Part shown: positions 56,301-64,000 of the stretch, piece by piece
How positions within the stretch are numbered: position 1 is the first letter of the stretch
Layout of the letters: each line of letters opens with the position of its first letter
Origin: Pacificibacter marinus
GTDB lineage: Bacteria; Pseudomonadota; Alphaproteobacteria; Rhodobacterales; Rhodobacteraceae
Direction: 5' to 3'
DNA length: 64,000 bases
Assembly (NCBI RefSeq): GCF_018860665.1
Contig: NZ_JAHKPK010000022.1
Span: forward strand, 1 to 64,000
Translations under genes and position numbers: made by a program
The notes under the pieces: model-generated
The model's database searches: none
Seen by the model: the letters and a program-made list of their open reading frames with translations, nothing else
Told to the model about the DNA's origin: nothing

Positions 56301-56489
56301 TCAGTCGTCCAAACGCCGCGCTTCGTCCATCAGCATAATCGGAATACCGTTGCGGATGGGATAGGCCAGACCTGCCGTTTTCGACACCAGTTCTTGCGCC
56401 TCGGCATCATAGATCAAAATACCGCGTGTATGCGGGCACACCAAGGCTTCAAGCATTCTGCGATCAAAATGAATTTCATCAGGTGTCAT
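56301..56489 (-). CDS. Trm112-family zinc-ribbon-like small protein
   Basis: 62 residues with [23 protein letters not shown] and [19 protein letters not shown], the pattern of the bacterial Trm112/YcaR family. The usual second cysteine of CPXCKG is replaced by histidine-threonine here, so zinc binding may be lost. Its ATG overlaps the stop of the LON-domain gene (TAATG). Function in bacteria is unclear. Confidence 0.85.
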   Translation of the reverse strand: MTPDEIHFDRRMLEALVCPHTRGILIYDAEAQELVSKTAGLAYPIRNGIPIMLMDEARRLDD

Positions 56490-57130
56490 TACATCATGTC
56501 CTCGTTGGTGCCGCCACGTAGGGCAAATTCCATAAGTGTGACGAGCGTTTCTCGGCGTGTCGACAAAGACGGTGCTTCGAGCAGGGCTTGCTTGTCTTCC
56601 GCATCGAACGGGCAAAGCATCGAAATGGAGTTGATCAAAACCTCGTCAGAGGCCCCAGCCAACCCGTCCCAATCGACATTGAACTCTTCCTCAGCAAAAT
56701 ACCGCCGCAACAGTGTCAGCATCGCTTTGCGATCCATCCCCTTATCGTGTTCCGCCCCGCCAAGGTCTCGTTCAAAACCGGACCAGTCAACAGTCGCGCG
56801 CCGATAGGGTACGAATCCGTCAATTTCATCGCCGATACGACAGCGCGAAATACCAGTCAACGTGATCATATAACGCCCGTCATCGGTCTCGTTAAAGCCC
56901 GTCAAACGTCCTGCGCAGCCAATGGCATTCAGACGATCGCCCGCCGCCCCACCGCGTGGTTGCGCCATAACGATCAGGCGTTCGGGGGTTTTCATGCAAT
57001 CCTCGACCATTTGCAAATAACGGGGCTCAAAAATGTGCAAAGGCAAAGGCGTGCGCGGCAACAAAAGCGCACCAGGCAAAGGAAAGACGGGCAGCGTCAA
57101 AGGCAGATCATTTGAATTTTTCATAGCCAT
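56489..57130 (-). CDS. LON peptidase substrate-binding domain protein
   Basis: 213 residues. The N-terminal LON domain: [20 protein letters not shown] (residues about 8-27), [14 protein letters not shown] and GCAGRLTGF. No ATPase or protease domain, so it is a stand-alone LON-N protein, which are common in alphaproteobacteria with unknown function. Translationally coupled to the Trm112-like gene and 20 bp behind the thioredoxin-like gene. Confidence 0.88.
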   Translation of the reverse strand: MAMKNSNDLPLTLPVFPLPGALLLPRTPLPLHIFEPRYLQMVEDCMKTPERLIVMAQPRGGAAGDRLNAIGCAGRLTGFNETDDGRYMITLTGISRCRIGDEIDGFVPYRRATVDWSGFERDLGGAEHDKGMDRKAMLTLLRRYFAEEEFNVDWDGLAGASDEVLINSISMLCPFDAEDKQALLEAPSLSTRRETLVTLMEFALRGGTNEDMM

Positions 57131-57150
57131 GACTTAGCCCGCCAGTCCCA

Positions 57151-58056
57151 TCAGACAAATATCATGGACGACAATTTGCGCCGGCCGTTCAAAACAATCG
57201 GATCGTTGGCTTTTAAACTATCGAAAATCTTGAACAATTGTTCTTTGACTGCACCCTCGTTCCAATCGCGATCTTGTTTGAACGCTGCCAAAAGCGCGTC
57301 TACGGCATCTTCGACTTGGCCGTTTGCGTGCAAGGCAGTCGCCAAATCAAGTCGCGCTTGCATATTAGCGGGATCAGCCGCGACAGCTGCGGTCAGATCG
57401 GCAACTGGACCTGCGTTTTCGGCTTCGCGAGCCAGTGCTATTTGCGCGAAAACGGCCTCGATCATTGGGTTTTCGGAAATCTCAGCAGGCATACCGTTCA
57501 AGACCGCTTCGGCCTCGTCCAATGCGCCTTGCGCGATACGACATTTAGCAAGACCTGCGAAAGCACCAACGTTTTTAGAGTCTTCTTCCAAGATCGCCGC
57601 ATAGGTTTCCGCCGCATCGTCAATATCGCCTGCCTCAAACATCTCATCGGCCGCCTCGACCGCCGCGTCCAAGCCACCGTCATCACCGAGGTCCAGCAGT
57701 TTGGCGACAAAAGCATCGATTTCGGATTGCGGCAGTGCGCCTTGAAAGCCATCGATCGGCTCGCCTTGCCAAAAGGCAAAAACAGTCGGGATTGATTGAA
57801 CCCGCATTTGCCCTGCAAGCATTTGGTTTTTGTCGACATCGATTTTGGCCATGCGCACTTTGCCATCGGCGGCGTTGACTGCCGCTTCCAAAGCAGGCCC
57901 AAGCGTTTTGCATGGGCCACACCAAGGCGCCCAAAAGTCGATGATCACAGGGACCGTTTTCGACATCTCTACGACTTCAGCCATAAAGGTGTCTTCGTTT
58001 ACGTCAATAATATGCGCACCCGCAGTGGGGGTTTTGGGTGTCCCGAGTTCAATCAT
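57151..58056 (-). CDS. thioredoxin-domain protein with TPR region (CnoX/YbbN type)
   Basis: 301 residues. Thioredoxin domain at about 20-125 with active site FWAPWCGPCKTLG and the cis-proline segment VQSIPTVFAF. The C-terminal 170 residues contain TPR-like helical repeats (DDAAETYAAIL, AFAGLAKCRIAQGALDEAEAVL). CnoX proteins hold unfolded proteins and pass them to GroEL/DnaK under oxidative stress. Unlike E. coli CnoX, the CXXC is intact. First of a three-gene run with the LON and Trm112-like genes. Confidence 0.9.
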   Translation of the reverse strand: MIELGTPKTPTAGAHIIDVNEDTFMAEVVEMSKTVPVIIDFWAPWCGPCKTLGPALEAAVNAADGKVRMAKIDVDKNQMLAGQMRVQSIPTVFAFWQGEPIDGFQGALPQSEIDAFVAKLLDLGDDGGLDAAVEAADEMFEAGDIDDAAETYAAILEEDSKNVGAFAGLAKCRIAQGALDEAEAVLNGMPAEISENPMIEAVFAQIALAREAENAGPVADLTAAVAADPANMQARLDLATALHANGQVEDAVDALLAAFKQDRDWNEGAVKEQLFKIFDSLKANDPIVLNGRRKLSSMIFV

Positions 58057-58111
58057 CTGGGTCTCTCCTGTAACTTTGCTTGTGCCTTATATGCGCCGGT
58101 TGGCAGCAGAA

Positions 58112-58900
58112 TTAAAGGTCGAAGGTGGCAAACACTGGCGCATGGTCAGACGGCTGGACCCATCCACGGGCGTCGCGCAGAACACGGCTGGAATGTGCAG
58201 CGTTTGAAATATCGGATGTGCCCCAAATGTGATCCAAACGACGGCCCTTATCTGCGGCGTCCCAATCTTTGGCGCGATATGACCACCAGCTGTACAAAAG
58301 CCCTTCGGGGATGTCTTGGCGGGTGATGTCAACAAAACCGCCTGCCTCTTGTGTCTGGGCCAGATGTTCGATTTCGATTTCTGTATGCGAGACGATTTTG
58401 CGCATCTTTTTGTGGTCCCACACATCGTCTTCGCGCGGCGCGATGTTCAAATCGCCCACAAGGATCGATTTCTCAAGTTTTGCCGCATGAAAGGCGTCGC
58501 GCATTTCAGTAAGGTAATCGAGCTTTTGACCAAATTTTTCATTGATCTCGCGGTCGGGTTTGTCACCGCCAGCGGGCACATAAAAGTTGTGAATGGTCAC
58601 ACCGTTTTCCAGCTTGCCCGCAACGTGGCGCGCATGGCCCAAGCTGGCGTAATCTTCGCCTCCCGCATCCGCAATCGGCAGTTTTGACAAGATCGCAACG
58701 CCGTTATAGCCCTTTTGTCCGCGCGCAACCATGTGGGTGTAGCCCAGCGCATGAAAGCCCTCGAGCGGGATTTTATCGACGGGGGATTTACACTCTTGCA
58801 GACACAACACATCGGGGGCTTGCTCGGACAAAAGTTTTTCAACAAGCGGTGCGCGCAGGCGGACTGAATTGATGTTCCAAGTGGCAAGTGTGAATGACAT
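58112..58900 (-). CDS. xthA: exodeoxyribonuclease III
   Basis: 262 residues of the endonuclease/exonuclease/phosphatase fold: ATWNINSVRLR, LCLQECK, NFYVPAGGD, LVGDLNIAPREDDVW, RLDHIWGT and the terminal SDHAPVFATF. It cuts at abasic sites and removes 3' blocking groups in base excision repair. Single gene in front of the CnoX gene with a 55-bp gap. Confidence 0.96.
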   Translation of the reverse strand: MSFTLATWNINSVRLRAPLVEKLLSEQAPDVLCLQECKSPVDKIPLEGFHALGYTHMVARGQKGYNGVAILSKLPIADAGGEDYASLGHARHVAGKLENGVTIHNFYVPAGGDKPDREINEKFGQKLDYLTEMRDAFHAAKLEKSILVGDLNIAPREDDVWDHKKMRKIVSHTEIEIEHLAQTQEAGGFVDITRQDIPEGLLYSWWSYRAKDWDAADKGRRLDHIWGTSDISNAAHSSRVLRDARGWVQPSDHAPVFATFDL

Positions 58901-59030
58901 GTGTAAGTCCCTGCGATTTGGCCAAGACGGCCTTTACGTTTGGTCGTCAGGTTAATCGGCCTTTGCCGCCAGCGCCACCCAGAACTGGATCAATTGAAGA
59001 CGATTGCCACACGCCCGAAACCAACATGCA

Positions 59031-59057
59031 AAAAGGCCCCGACATGCGAGGCCTTTT
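59031..59057 (-). terminator. intrinsic terminator after the amino-acid ABC operon
   Basis: AAAAGGCC pairs with GGCCTTTT and is extended by CG/CG across one mismatch, with a five-base loop. On the minus strand the T-run follows, 22 bp after the binding-protein stop codon. Confidence 0.75.
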
Positions 59058-59078
59058 CAAATCAAAAAATACTACGTC

Positions 59079-59867
59079 TTAGAATGTTGGCAGTGGGGGC
59101 AATGGCTGACCGAACCACTCTTGGGAAATCACGTCCAATTCGCCGCCCAGTTTTTTGTGCAAGATAAAGACGTTGACCCATTGCAGCAGATCAAAGTCGC
59201 CTTTTTTCACACCAATGAACGCAGGGCTTTCTTTCAGGATGATCTTGGTGGCGATGCTGATTTCGGGGTGATCAACAGTCAACTGCGCCGCAGCTGTGTT
59301 GCCTGTGACCAACACGTCGATTTGACCAGACGTATAGGCAGACAGAGTGGCCGCATCATCGCCGAAACGCACGATTTTGGCATCCTCTGGCGCGATTTTG
59401 GACAGTTCTAGGTCTTCCAAGTTGCCGCCGGTCACGCCGATGGTCAGCCCAGACAGATCAGCGGCAGAGCTAATCATTGTGTCGTCAGATGCAAAGACAC
59501 CAGAATAGAAAGGCGCGTAGGCAGCAGAGAACCAGATGGATTTCGCACGCTCAGGGTTGGCCCCCAATGACGAGATCACCAAATCAACGCGCTCTGTTTC
59601 AAGAAAAGGAATACGCTGTTTGGACACAACCGGCACGATTTCAAGCTCTACGCCAAGATTTTCGGCCAAAAGTTTCGCAACATCAACGTCATAGCCAACA
59701 TGTTCGCCTTCAACACCAAGCGACCCGAAAGGCGCAAAGCTTTCTGGCACAGCGATTTTGATCACGCCTTCAGACAAAATATCGGACAGGTCCGCGTGGG
59801 CGGGGGCCGAAAATGGCAAGGCCAGCGCTGCGGCTGCGATCAGGGATTTTACTTTAATATTCAACAT
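59079..59867 (-). CDS. polar amino-acid ABC transporter substrate-binding protein
   Basis: 262 residues with signal peptide (LIAAAALALPFSAPAHA). Family-3 solute-binding fold: IAVPESFAPFGS, GYDVDVAKLLAENLG, LISSLGANPERAKSIWFSAAY (written in part). The ligand is a polar amino acid or similar. Last gene of the operon behind the two permease genes; a strong terminator follows. Confidence 0.92.
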   Translation of the reverse strand: MLNIKVKSLIAAAALALPFSAPAHADLSDILSEGVIKIAVPESFAPFGSLGVEGEHVGYDVDVAKLLAENLGVELEIVPVVSKQRIPFLETERVDLVISSLGANPERAKSIWFSAAYAPFYSGVFASDDTMISSAADLSGLTIGVTGGNLEDLELSKIAPEDAKIVRFGDDAATLSAYTSGQIDVLVTGNTAAAQLTVDHPEISIATKIILKESPAFIGVKKGDFDLLQWVNVFILHKKLGGELDVISQEWFGQPLPPLPTF

Positions 59868-59909
59868 TGGGGTCTCCTTGAGGTGAATAAAATTTTTGAA
59901 TGGGTGAAT

Positions 59910-60596
59910 TCAGTGGGCGGGCGACCCAAGGCGTTTCTCTAACCAGCGCGACCACAGGGTCAGCGGATAGCAAAGGCTGAAATAAATCAGCGCCATGAGC
60001 GGATAAATCACGAAGGGTTCTGAGCCCTCGACAGGGGCATTGGCCCAGCGCTTGCCGATCGCCATAAGGTCATGAAACCCGATGATATAAGCCAGCGAAG
60101 TGCCTTTAATGATCTGCACCATAAAGCCCACAGTCGGCGCCAAAGCGATGTTCAGCGCTTGCGGCAAGACCACTTTGCGCAAGGTCAGGTAGAACCCAAG
60201 CCCAATCGCACGCGCGCCTTCCCATTGGCCTTGCGGCACGCTTTCAATCGCCCCGCGCCAAACGTCAGCCAGATAGGCCGAGGCATAAATCGTCAGCGAA
60301 AATATCGCGGCGATCCAAGGGTCGATGGTAATACCCAAGAGCGCGGGCGCGCCAAGTCCCGTGAGGAACAGCAGCATCAGCAGCGGCGTGGATTGGAATA
60401 GCCAAATGTAGCTGACAGCGATGCTTTTCGCGGTTTTATTCGGCATGATGCGAAGCAAAGTCACCAACCCGCCAATGATTCCACCACCAAGAAAGGCGAT
60501 CAAAGACAGATAAATCGTGAATTGCGTGGCTTCGATCAGCTGGAACAAAATGATGCCGTCAGGCTTGCCCATCAGGGAAATAAATAAATCTCTCAT
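59910..60596 (-). CDS. amino-acid ABC transporter permease
   Basis: 228 residues from the ATG at 60596, whose first bases overlap the stop of the other permease (ATGA); a longer start at 60611 is less likely. HisM/GlnP-type with five membrane segments and the EAA-like loop WRGAIESVPQGQWEGARAIGLG. Paired with the upstream permease. Confidence 0.9.
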   Translation of the reverse strand: MRDLFISLMGKPDGIILFQLIEATQFTIYLSLIAFLGGGIIGGLVTLLRIMPNKTAKSIAVSYIWLFQSTPLLMLLFLTGLGAPALLGITIDPWIAAIFSLTIYASAYLADVWRGAIESVPQGQWEGARAIGLGFYLTLRKVVLPQALNIALAPTVGFMVQIIKGTSLAYIIGFHDLMAIGKRWANAPVEGSEPFVIYPLMALIYFSLCYPLTLWSRWLEKRLGSPAH

Positions 60597-61270
60597 CGTG
60601 CTGTTTTCCAACGAAAGGCGCGCTTCTCAATTGCGTACATCAAGGCCTTAAAGGCCAAAGACAGCAGGATATACAGCACGGTCAGGGTGAAGAAGACTTC
60701 AAATGACCGAAACGTGCGACTGTCGATATAAAGGCCTGCATTGGTCAAATCGCGCACGCCGATCTCGGAAATTACACCTGTGGTCAAAAACAAGAAGATG
60801 AACTGCGAATTGAGCGACGCAAACATTTGCGCAATCGATTGCGGCACGATAATTTTGATGAATTGAATATAGCGCGGAATGCCCAAAGCTTTGGCAGCAT
60901 CATGCTGGCCTGTATCGACCACCTGAAACCCTGCCCGCAGAATTTCGGCGAAATAGGCCGAAAAGTTCAACATCAATGCCAAGACGGCATGAGCCCAAAA
61001 TGGCCAAACATAGCCAAGCAGTTGCGGCAGGCCAAAAGCCACGAAAAACAACTGAACAATGAGTGGTGTGTTGCGAATGAAATCCACATAACCGGCTGAT
61101 ATATAGCGCAGAACAGGAATTTTTTCATAGCGCGCGGCGGCCAAGCCCAGCGCCAAAATGAACCCCAGCACAGCGCCAGCCAGCGTCACGCCAGCGCTCA
61201 AGGTGATGCCTTCGGCCAAAAGCCAAAGATATTCGGGGTTTCGGTAAATTTCGAAAAAGCGCAGTTCCAT
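60593..61270 (-). CDS. amino-acid ABC transporter permease
   Basis: 225 residues, HisQ/GlnP type, with loop FAEILRAGFQVVDTGQHDAAKALG and five membrane segments. First gene of the three-gene importer operon. No ATPase gene is present on either side, so the energising subunit must be encoded elsewhere or shared. Confidence 0.9.
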   Translation of the reverse strand: MELRFFEIYRNPEYLWLLAEGITLSAGVTLAGAVLGFILALGLAAARYEKIPVLRYISAGYVDFIRNTPLIVQLFFVAFGLPQLLGYVWPFWAHAVLALMLNFSAYFAEILRAGFQVVDTGQHDAAKALGIPRYIQFIKIIVPQSIAQMFASLNSQFIFLFLTTGVISEIGVRDLTNAGLYIDSRTFRSFEVFFTLTVLYILLSLAFKALMYAIEKRAFRWKTAR

Positions 61271-61424
61271 ATATGGCCGATCTTTGTGTCTACAATCTCA
61301 TGTACGATCACGTACTTGAGCTGAGACAATAGGCGACGCTGGGGCGGTTCAAGGCGGCGCGTACTTGACACAAGTGCATTCCAAGCGATGCCGAAAAAGA
61401 AGACCTATTTTTAACCAAACGCAC

Positions 61425-61458
61425 AAAAAAAGACCCCGATCAAAACGATCAGGGTCTT
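61425..61458 (-). terminator. intrinsic terminator after the response-regulator gene
   Basis: On the minus strand AAGACCCTGATCG-TTTT-GATCGGGGTCTT forms a long stem followed by a run of Ts (the A-run at 61425-61431), 30 bp past the stop codon. Confidence 0.88.
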
Positions 61459-61488
61459 GTCATATATATATTAAGTCAGCGTGGCCGC

Positions 61489-62175
61489 TTAGGACGCCAA
61501 ACGATACCCACCGGATTCCGTCACAAGAATGCGCGCATTCGAGGGATCAGGTTCGATCTTTTGGCGCAAACGGTAGATATGTGTCTCAAGCGTGTGCGTG
61601 GTCACGCCAGCATTGTAGCCCCAGACCTCATGCAGCAGCACATCGCGCGGCACAACGGTTTCAGAGGACCGGTAAAGATATTTGAGAATGTTGGTTTCTT
61701 TCTCGGTCAGACGAATTTTCTTTTCATCTTCGGTCACCAACATCTTTTGCGCAGGTTGGAACGAATACGGGCCAAGCTGGAACACCGCGGATTCTGATTG
61801 CTCATGCGTGCGCAGCTGCGCGCGAATACGGGCCAAAAGCACAGGGAATTTAAACGGTTTGGTCACATAGTCATTGGCCCCCGCATCCAGACCCAAAATG
61901 GTATCGGCATCCGTGTCATGCCCAGTGAGCATCAAGATGGGCGCCTTCACACCGCTTTTGCGCATCAATTTGCACAGCTCTCGACCATCAGTGTCGGGCA
62001 GACCCACATCCAGCATCACCAGATCGTAATGTTGATCTTTGATTCGCTCCATGCCGGCCGCACCACTGTCGCCTTCGAAAACATCGAAATCTTCTGTCAT
62101 CACCAACTGCTCGCTCAGCGCTTCGCGCAGATCGTCGTCATCGTCCACCAGCAGAATTTTTTTGAGAGTGGCCAT
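61489..62175 (-). CDS. OmpR-family response regulator
   Basis: 228 residues from the ATG at 62175. Receiver domain with KILLVDDDDDLREALS, phospho-acceptor D56 in LVMLDVGLPDTDG, and the lysine in YVTKPFKF. Winged-helix output domain (about 135-228) with LTEKETNILKYLY and HTLETHIYRLRQKIEP. No histidine kinase gene is adjacent. A 20-bp tandem repeat 98-137 bp upstream of its start is a plausible binding site for it. Confidence 0.92.
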   Translation of the reverse strand: MATLKKILLVDDDDDLREALSEQLVMTEDFDVFEGDSGAAGMERIKDQHYDLVMLDVGLPDTDGRELCKLMRKSGVKAPILMLTGHDTDADTILGLDAGANDYVTKPFKFPVLLARIRAQLRTHEQSESAVFQLGPYSFQPAQKMLVTEDEKKIRLTEKETNILKYLYRSSETVVPRDVLLHEVWGYNAGVTTHTLETHIYRLRQKIEPDPSNARILVTESGGYRLAS

Positions 62176-62272
62176 TTTGAATGCCCTCCTTTGTTTATCT
62201 CTGCTCATGATGTGATGTGGCTTCACGCTTTCGGCAAGATTTACAACAGCGCCCTCACGCAACCGTGTCATT

Positions 62273-62312
62273 TTCACGGGGTATGTTTCACATTCACGCG
62301 ATATGTTTCACT
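62273..62312. repeat. 20-bp tandem repeat upstream of ribA and the response regulator
   Basis: Unit 1 (62273-62292) TTCACGGGGTATGTTTCACA and unit 2 (62293-62312) TTCACGCGATATGTTTCACT agree at 17 of 20 positions. Each holds two TTCAC boxes 14 bases apart, so the boxes repeat with an exact 20-base period, two helical turns. OmpR-family regulators bind direct repeats, which makes this a candidate site for the divergently encoded regulator. Confidence 0.6.
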
Positions 62313-62362
62313 TTCTGAAAAAGCTCACTACACATAGCGCAGTGATATTTATGGAAATTAAC

Positions 62363-63451
62363 ATGAGCCTAGCCCCTAGCCTGCCCGAACTGATCGCCCG
62401 CGCCCGCGCTGATTTGCGTATGGGGGTGCCGATTGTGTTGCGCTCGGCCACAGGTATGTCTTTGGCGATTGCGGCAGAACATCTATCCAAAGACAGGCTA
62501 GAAACATTTAAATCCATCGGGCCTGTTGTACTGGCCATCACCGCGCGCAGGGCCACGACGCTTAAAGCGCCTGCCTATGACGGTGATATCGCGCGGCTGG
62601 AATTGCCCGCAGATGCCAAAACATCGTGGATCGAAGCCATAGCAAACCCTGCGGATGATTTGGCCTCGCCACTGAAAGGGCCCTTTGTCAGTGCGCGCGA
62701 GGGCTGCGCCGAACGTCACCGCGCTGCAATCAAGCTGGCCAAATCTGCGCAACTGCTGCCCGCTGTCTTACTTGTGAACACTGATAACGCAATGACCCTT
62801 GCGGCACAGAATGGTTTGACCGTGGTTCCCGCAGAGGAGGCCTCTCCTTATATGTCACTGCTCGCGCCGCTGCAGGATGTGGTGCACGCCCGCGTGCCAC
62901 TTGCGGCCCATAACGCCGGACGGGTGCATGTGTTTCGCCCCGATGATGGTGGCACAGAGCATTTTGCCATCGAAATTGGCAAACCCGACAGGAATGCGCC
63001 TGTTCTGGCCCGCCTGCATTCGGCCTGCTTTACTGGCGATATATTTGGCTCGCTCAAATGCGATTGCGGCCCACAGCTGCATGCTGCTTTGACACATATG
63101 GGTGAAATGGGCAGCGGCGTGTTGTTATACCTTAACCAAGAAGGGCGCGGCATCGGCCACGCCAACAAAATGCGCGCCTATTCGTTACAAGACCAAGGCT
63201 TTGATACGGTAGAAGCCAATCACCGTCTTGGGTTTGAGGACGACGAACGTGATTTCCGTATCGGGGCGGCTATCTTGAAAGAAATGGGATTCAGCGCGGT
63301 CAATTTGATGACGAACAACCCCGCCAAGATCGCCCGTATGCAAGATCAGGGCATCGAGGTCGTGTCTCGCGTGCCGTTGGAAGTTGGCAAAAACAGTCAC
63401 AACAGCGCTTATCTTGCGACCAAGGCGGAAAAATCAGGACACTTACTATAA
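62363..63451 (+). CDS. ribA: GTP cyclohydrolase II with long N-terminal extension
   Basis: 362 residues from the ATG at 62363 (GGAAA at a suitable distance); 62351 is a possible alternative. The C-terminal 200 residues are a full RibA: zinc ligands in CFTGDIFGSLKCDCG, NQEGRGIG, LGFEDDERDF and LMTNNPAKI. The N-terminal 160 residues resemble neither a complete RibB nor a known catalytic domain. RibA opens the GTP ring in the first step of riboflavin synthesis. Its stop overlaps the next start (TAATG). Confidence 0.93.
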   Translation: MSLAPSLPELIARARADLRMGVPIVLRSATGMSLAIAAEHLSKDRLETFKSIGPVVLAITARRATTLKAPAYDGDIARLELPADAKTSWIEAIANPADDLASPLKGPFVSAREGCAERHRAAIKLAKSAQLLPAVLLVNTDNAMTLAAQNGLTVVPAEEASPYMSLLAPLQDVVHARVPLAAHNAGRVHVFRPDDGGTEHFAIEIGKPDRNAPVLARLHSACFTGDIFGSLKCDCGPQLHAALTHMGEMGSGVLLYLNQEGRGIGHANKMRAYSLQDQGFDTVEANHRLGFEDDERDFRIGAAILKEMGFSAVNLMTNNPAKIARMQDQGIEVVSRVPLEVGKNSHNSAYLATKAEKSGHLL

Positions 63452-63972
63452 TGCGCCCTGTAAATGCGCCGATCTCAGCCAAAGACATTGTCGTCACCAA
63501 ATGGGGTGCACGCTTTATGGGGCGGCGTTTTCCCTGCTCTTTCGGCAAAGGCGGCACCACATCTGACAAACGCGAGGGCGATGGAGCCTCTCCACGTGGT
63601 GTGCATGCGATGCCAGGCGTGCTGTATCGCGCCGATCGAACGCCCTCAATCACGGGACCGATCAATGCTGAGATGATTCTGCCTCGTGATCTGTGGTGCG
63701 ATGCGCCCGATCACCCTGATTATAATCTATTGGTCAAAGCACCTTTTGGATCCAGTCACGAAAAACTGCGCCGCGGGGACCGTCTATATGACCTTGTGGT
63801 GATCACCGATTGGAACCGGCCAGACGCCACAGCACATAAAGGCTCAGCCATTTTTATGCACCGCTGGCGCAGACCCCGTTATCCGACTGAGGGCTGCGTG
63901 GCTTTTCGTGCCGATCATTTACGTTGGATCGTGGAACACCTGACACCCAGCACCCGTCTTATAATACGCTAG
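63451..63972 (+). CDS. L,D-transpeptidase (YkuD family)
   Basis: 173 residues. The catalytic cysteine is in YPTEGCVAF (C149) with the histidine in FMHRWRRP (H137), the YkuD arrangement; TKWGARFMGRRFPCS and GVHAMPGVLYRADR lie upstream. No clear signal peptide is seen at the N terminus, which is unusual for a peptidoglycan cross-linking enzyme. Coupled to ribA by a one-base overlap. Complete at the window end; the last 28 bases hold nothing recognisable. Confidence 0.87.
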   Translation: MRPVNAPISAKDIVVTKWGARFMGRRFPCSFGKGGTTSDKREGDGASPRGVHAMPGVLYRADRTPSITGPINAEMILPRDLWCDAPDHPDYNLLVKAPFGSSHEKLRRGDRLYDLVVITDWNRPDATAHKGSAIFMHRWRRPRYPTEGCVAFRADHLRWIVEHLTPSTRLIIR

Positions 63973-64000
63973 ACTTATGGCCTAGCTGATTTACGTGCCT

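Noticed and set aside
62303-62362. Earlier ribA start at 62303
   Set aside because: It lies inside the 20-bp tandem repeat, lacks a ribosome binding site and adds residues unlike the family.

Overview
The window is a stretch of chromosome from an alphaproteobacterium, most likely a marine Rhodobacteraceae (roseobacter group). This rests on the gene content (MsrPQ, a DUF3035/BamF-like lipoprotein, an SDHAF4-type DUF1674 protein, a one-cysteine L36, an endonuclease-type MutL, RibA with a long N-terminal extension), on gene neighbourhoods I recognise from that family, and on a moderate G+C composition. These are judgements from sequence reading; no database was searched. Coding density is high. 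I found no phage, transposase, integrase, CRISPR array or rRNA operon, and one tRNA gene.

Layout. 0.7-6.7 kb (minus): msrQ, msrP, a membrane-anchored FMN glutamate-synthase-type protein, then clpB with a candidate heat-shock promoter. 6.9-11.5 kb: pyrF, a NUDIX/NfeD/SPFH operon, DNA polymerase IV with an N-terminal zinc ribbon, and an N-formylglutamate amidohydrolase. 11.7-12.0 kb: tRNA-Val(GAC) and rpmJ with a terminator. 12.0-25.1 kb (minus): an MFS transporter, rmuC-mutL (overlapping), an active/inactive pair of M16 peptidases, a BamF-like lipoprotein, lspA, purH, a heparinase II/III-like protein and rsmB. 25.2-30.5 kb: the DUF1674 SDH assembly factor, dapB, rbfA-truB (overlapping), DUF1643, an acidic RTX-type protein, DUF5665 and rpsO.

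From 30.7 to 41.2 kb a sugar-utilisation module separates rpsO from pnp, which are neighbours in many bacteria. It has a LacI-type repressor with a GH39 glycosidase on the minus strand. Divergent from these are a complete CUT1 ABC transporter (binding protein, two permeases, ATPase) and a GHL6/GH42M-type hydrolase. Neither hydrolase has a visible signal peptide, so an oligosaccharide is probably imported and then cut in the cytoplasm. The divergent region holds an 18-bp near-perfect palindrome typical of LacI-family operators. An SGNH hydrolase and a possible 39-residue small protein lie at the pnp side.

41.5-64 kb returns to housekeeping genes: pnp (with a hairpin directly before its start), a 1-Cys peroxiredoxin, a short RluA-type pseudouridine synthase, a STAS/GHKL anti-sigma pair, hspQ, an AEC transporter, a lytic-transglycosylase lipoprotein, and the minus-strand run amidase, aminotransferase, ftsK, lolA. 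These are followed by a UbiH-type hydroxylase, Trm112-like/LON/CnoX genes, xthA, an amino-acid ABC importer with no ATPase gene, an OmpR-type response regulator, ribA and an L,D-transpeptidase. A 20-bp tandem repeat lies between the response regulator and ribA. The most noteworthy items are the sugar module with its operator and uncharacterised hydrolase, this tandem repeat, the small ORF at 40.1 kb and several leader hairpins. None amounts to a clearly new system from sequence alone.
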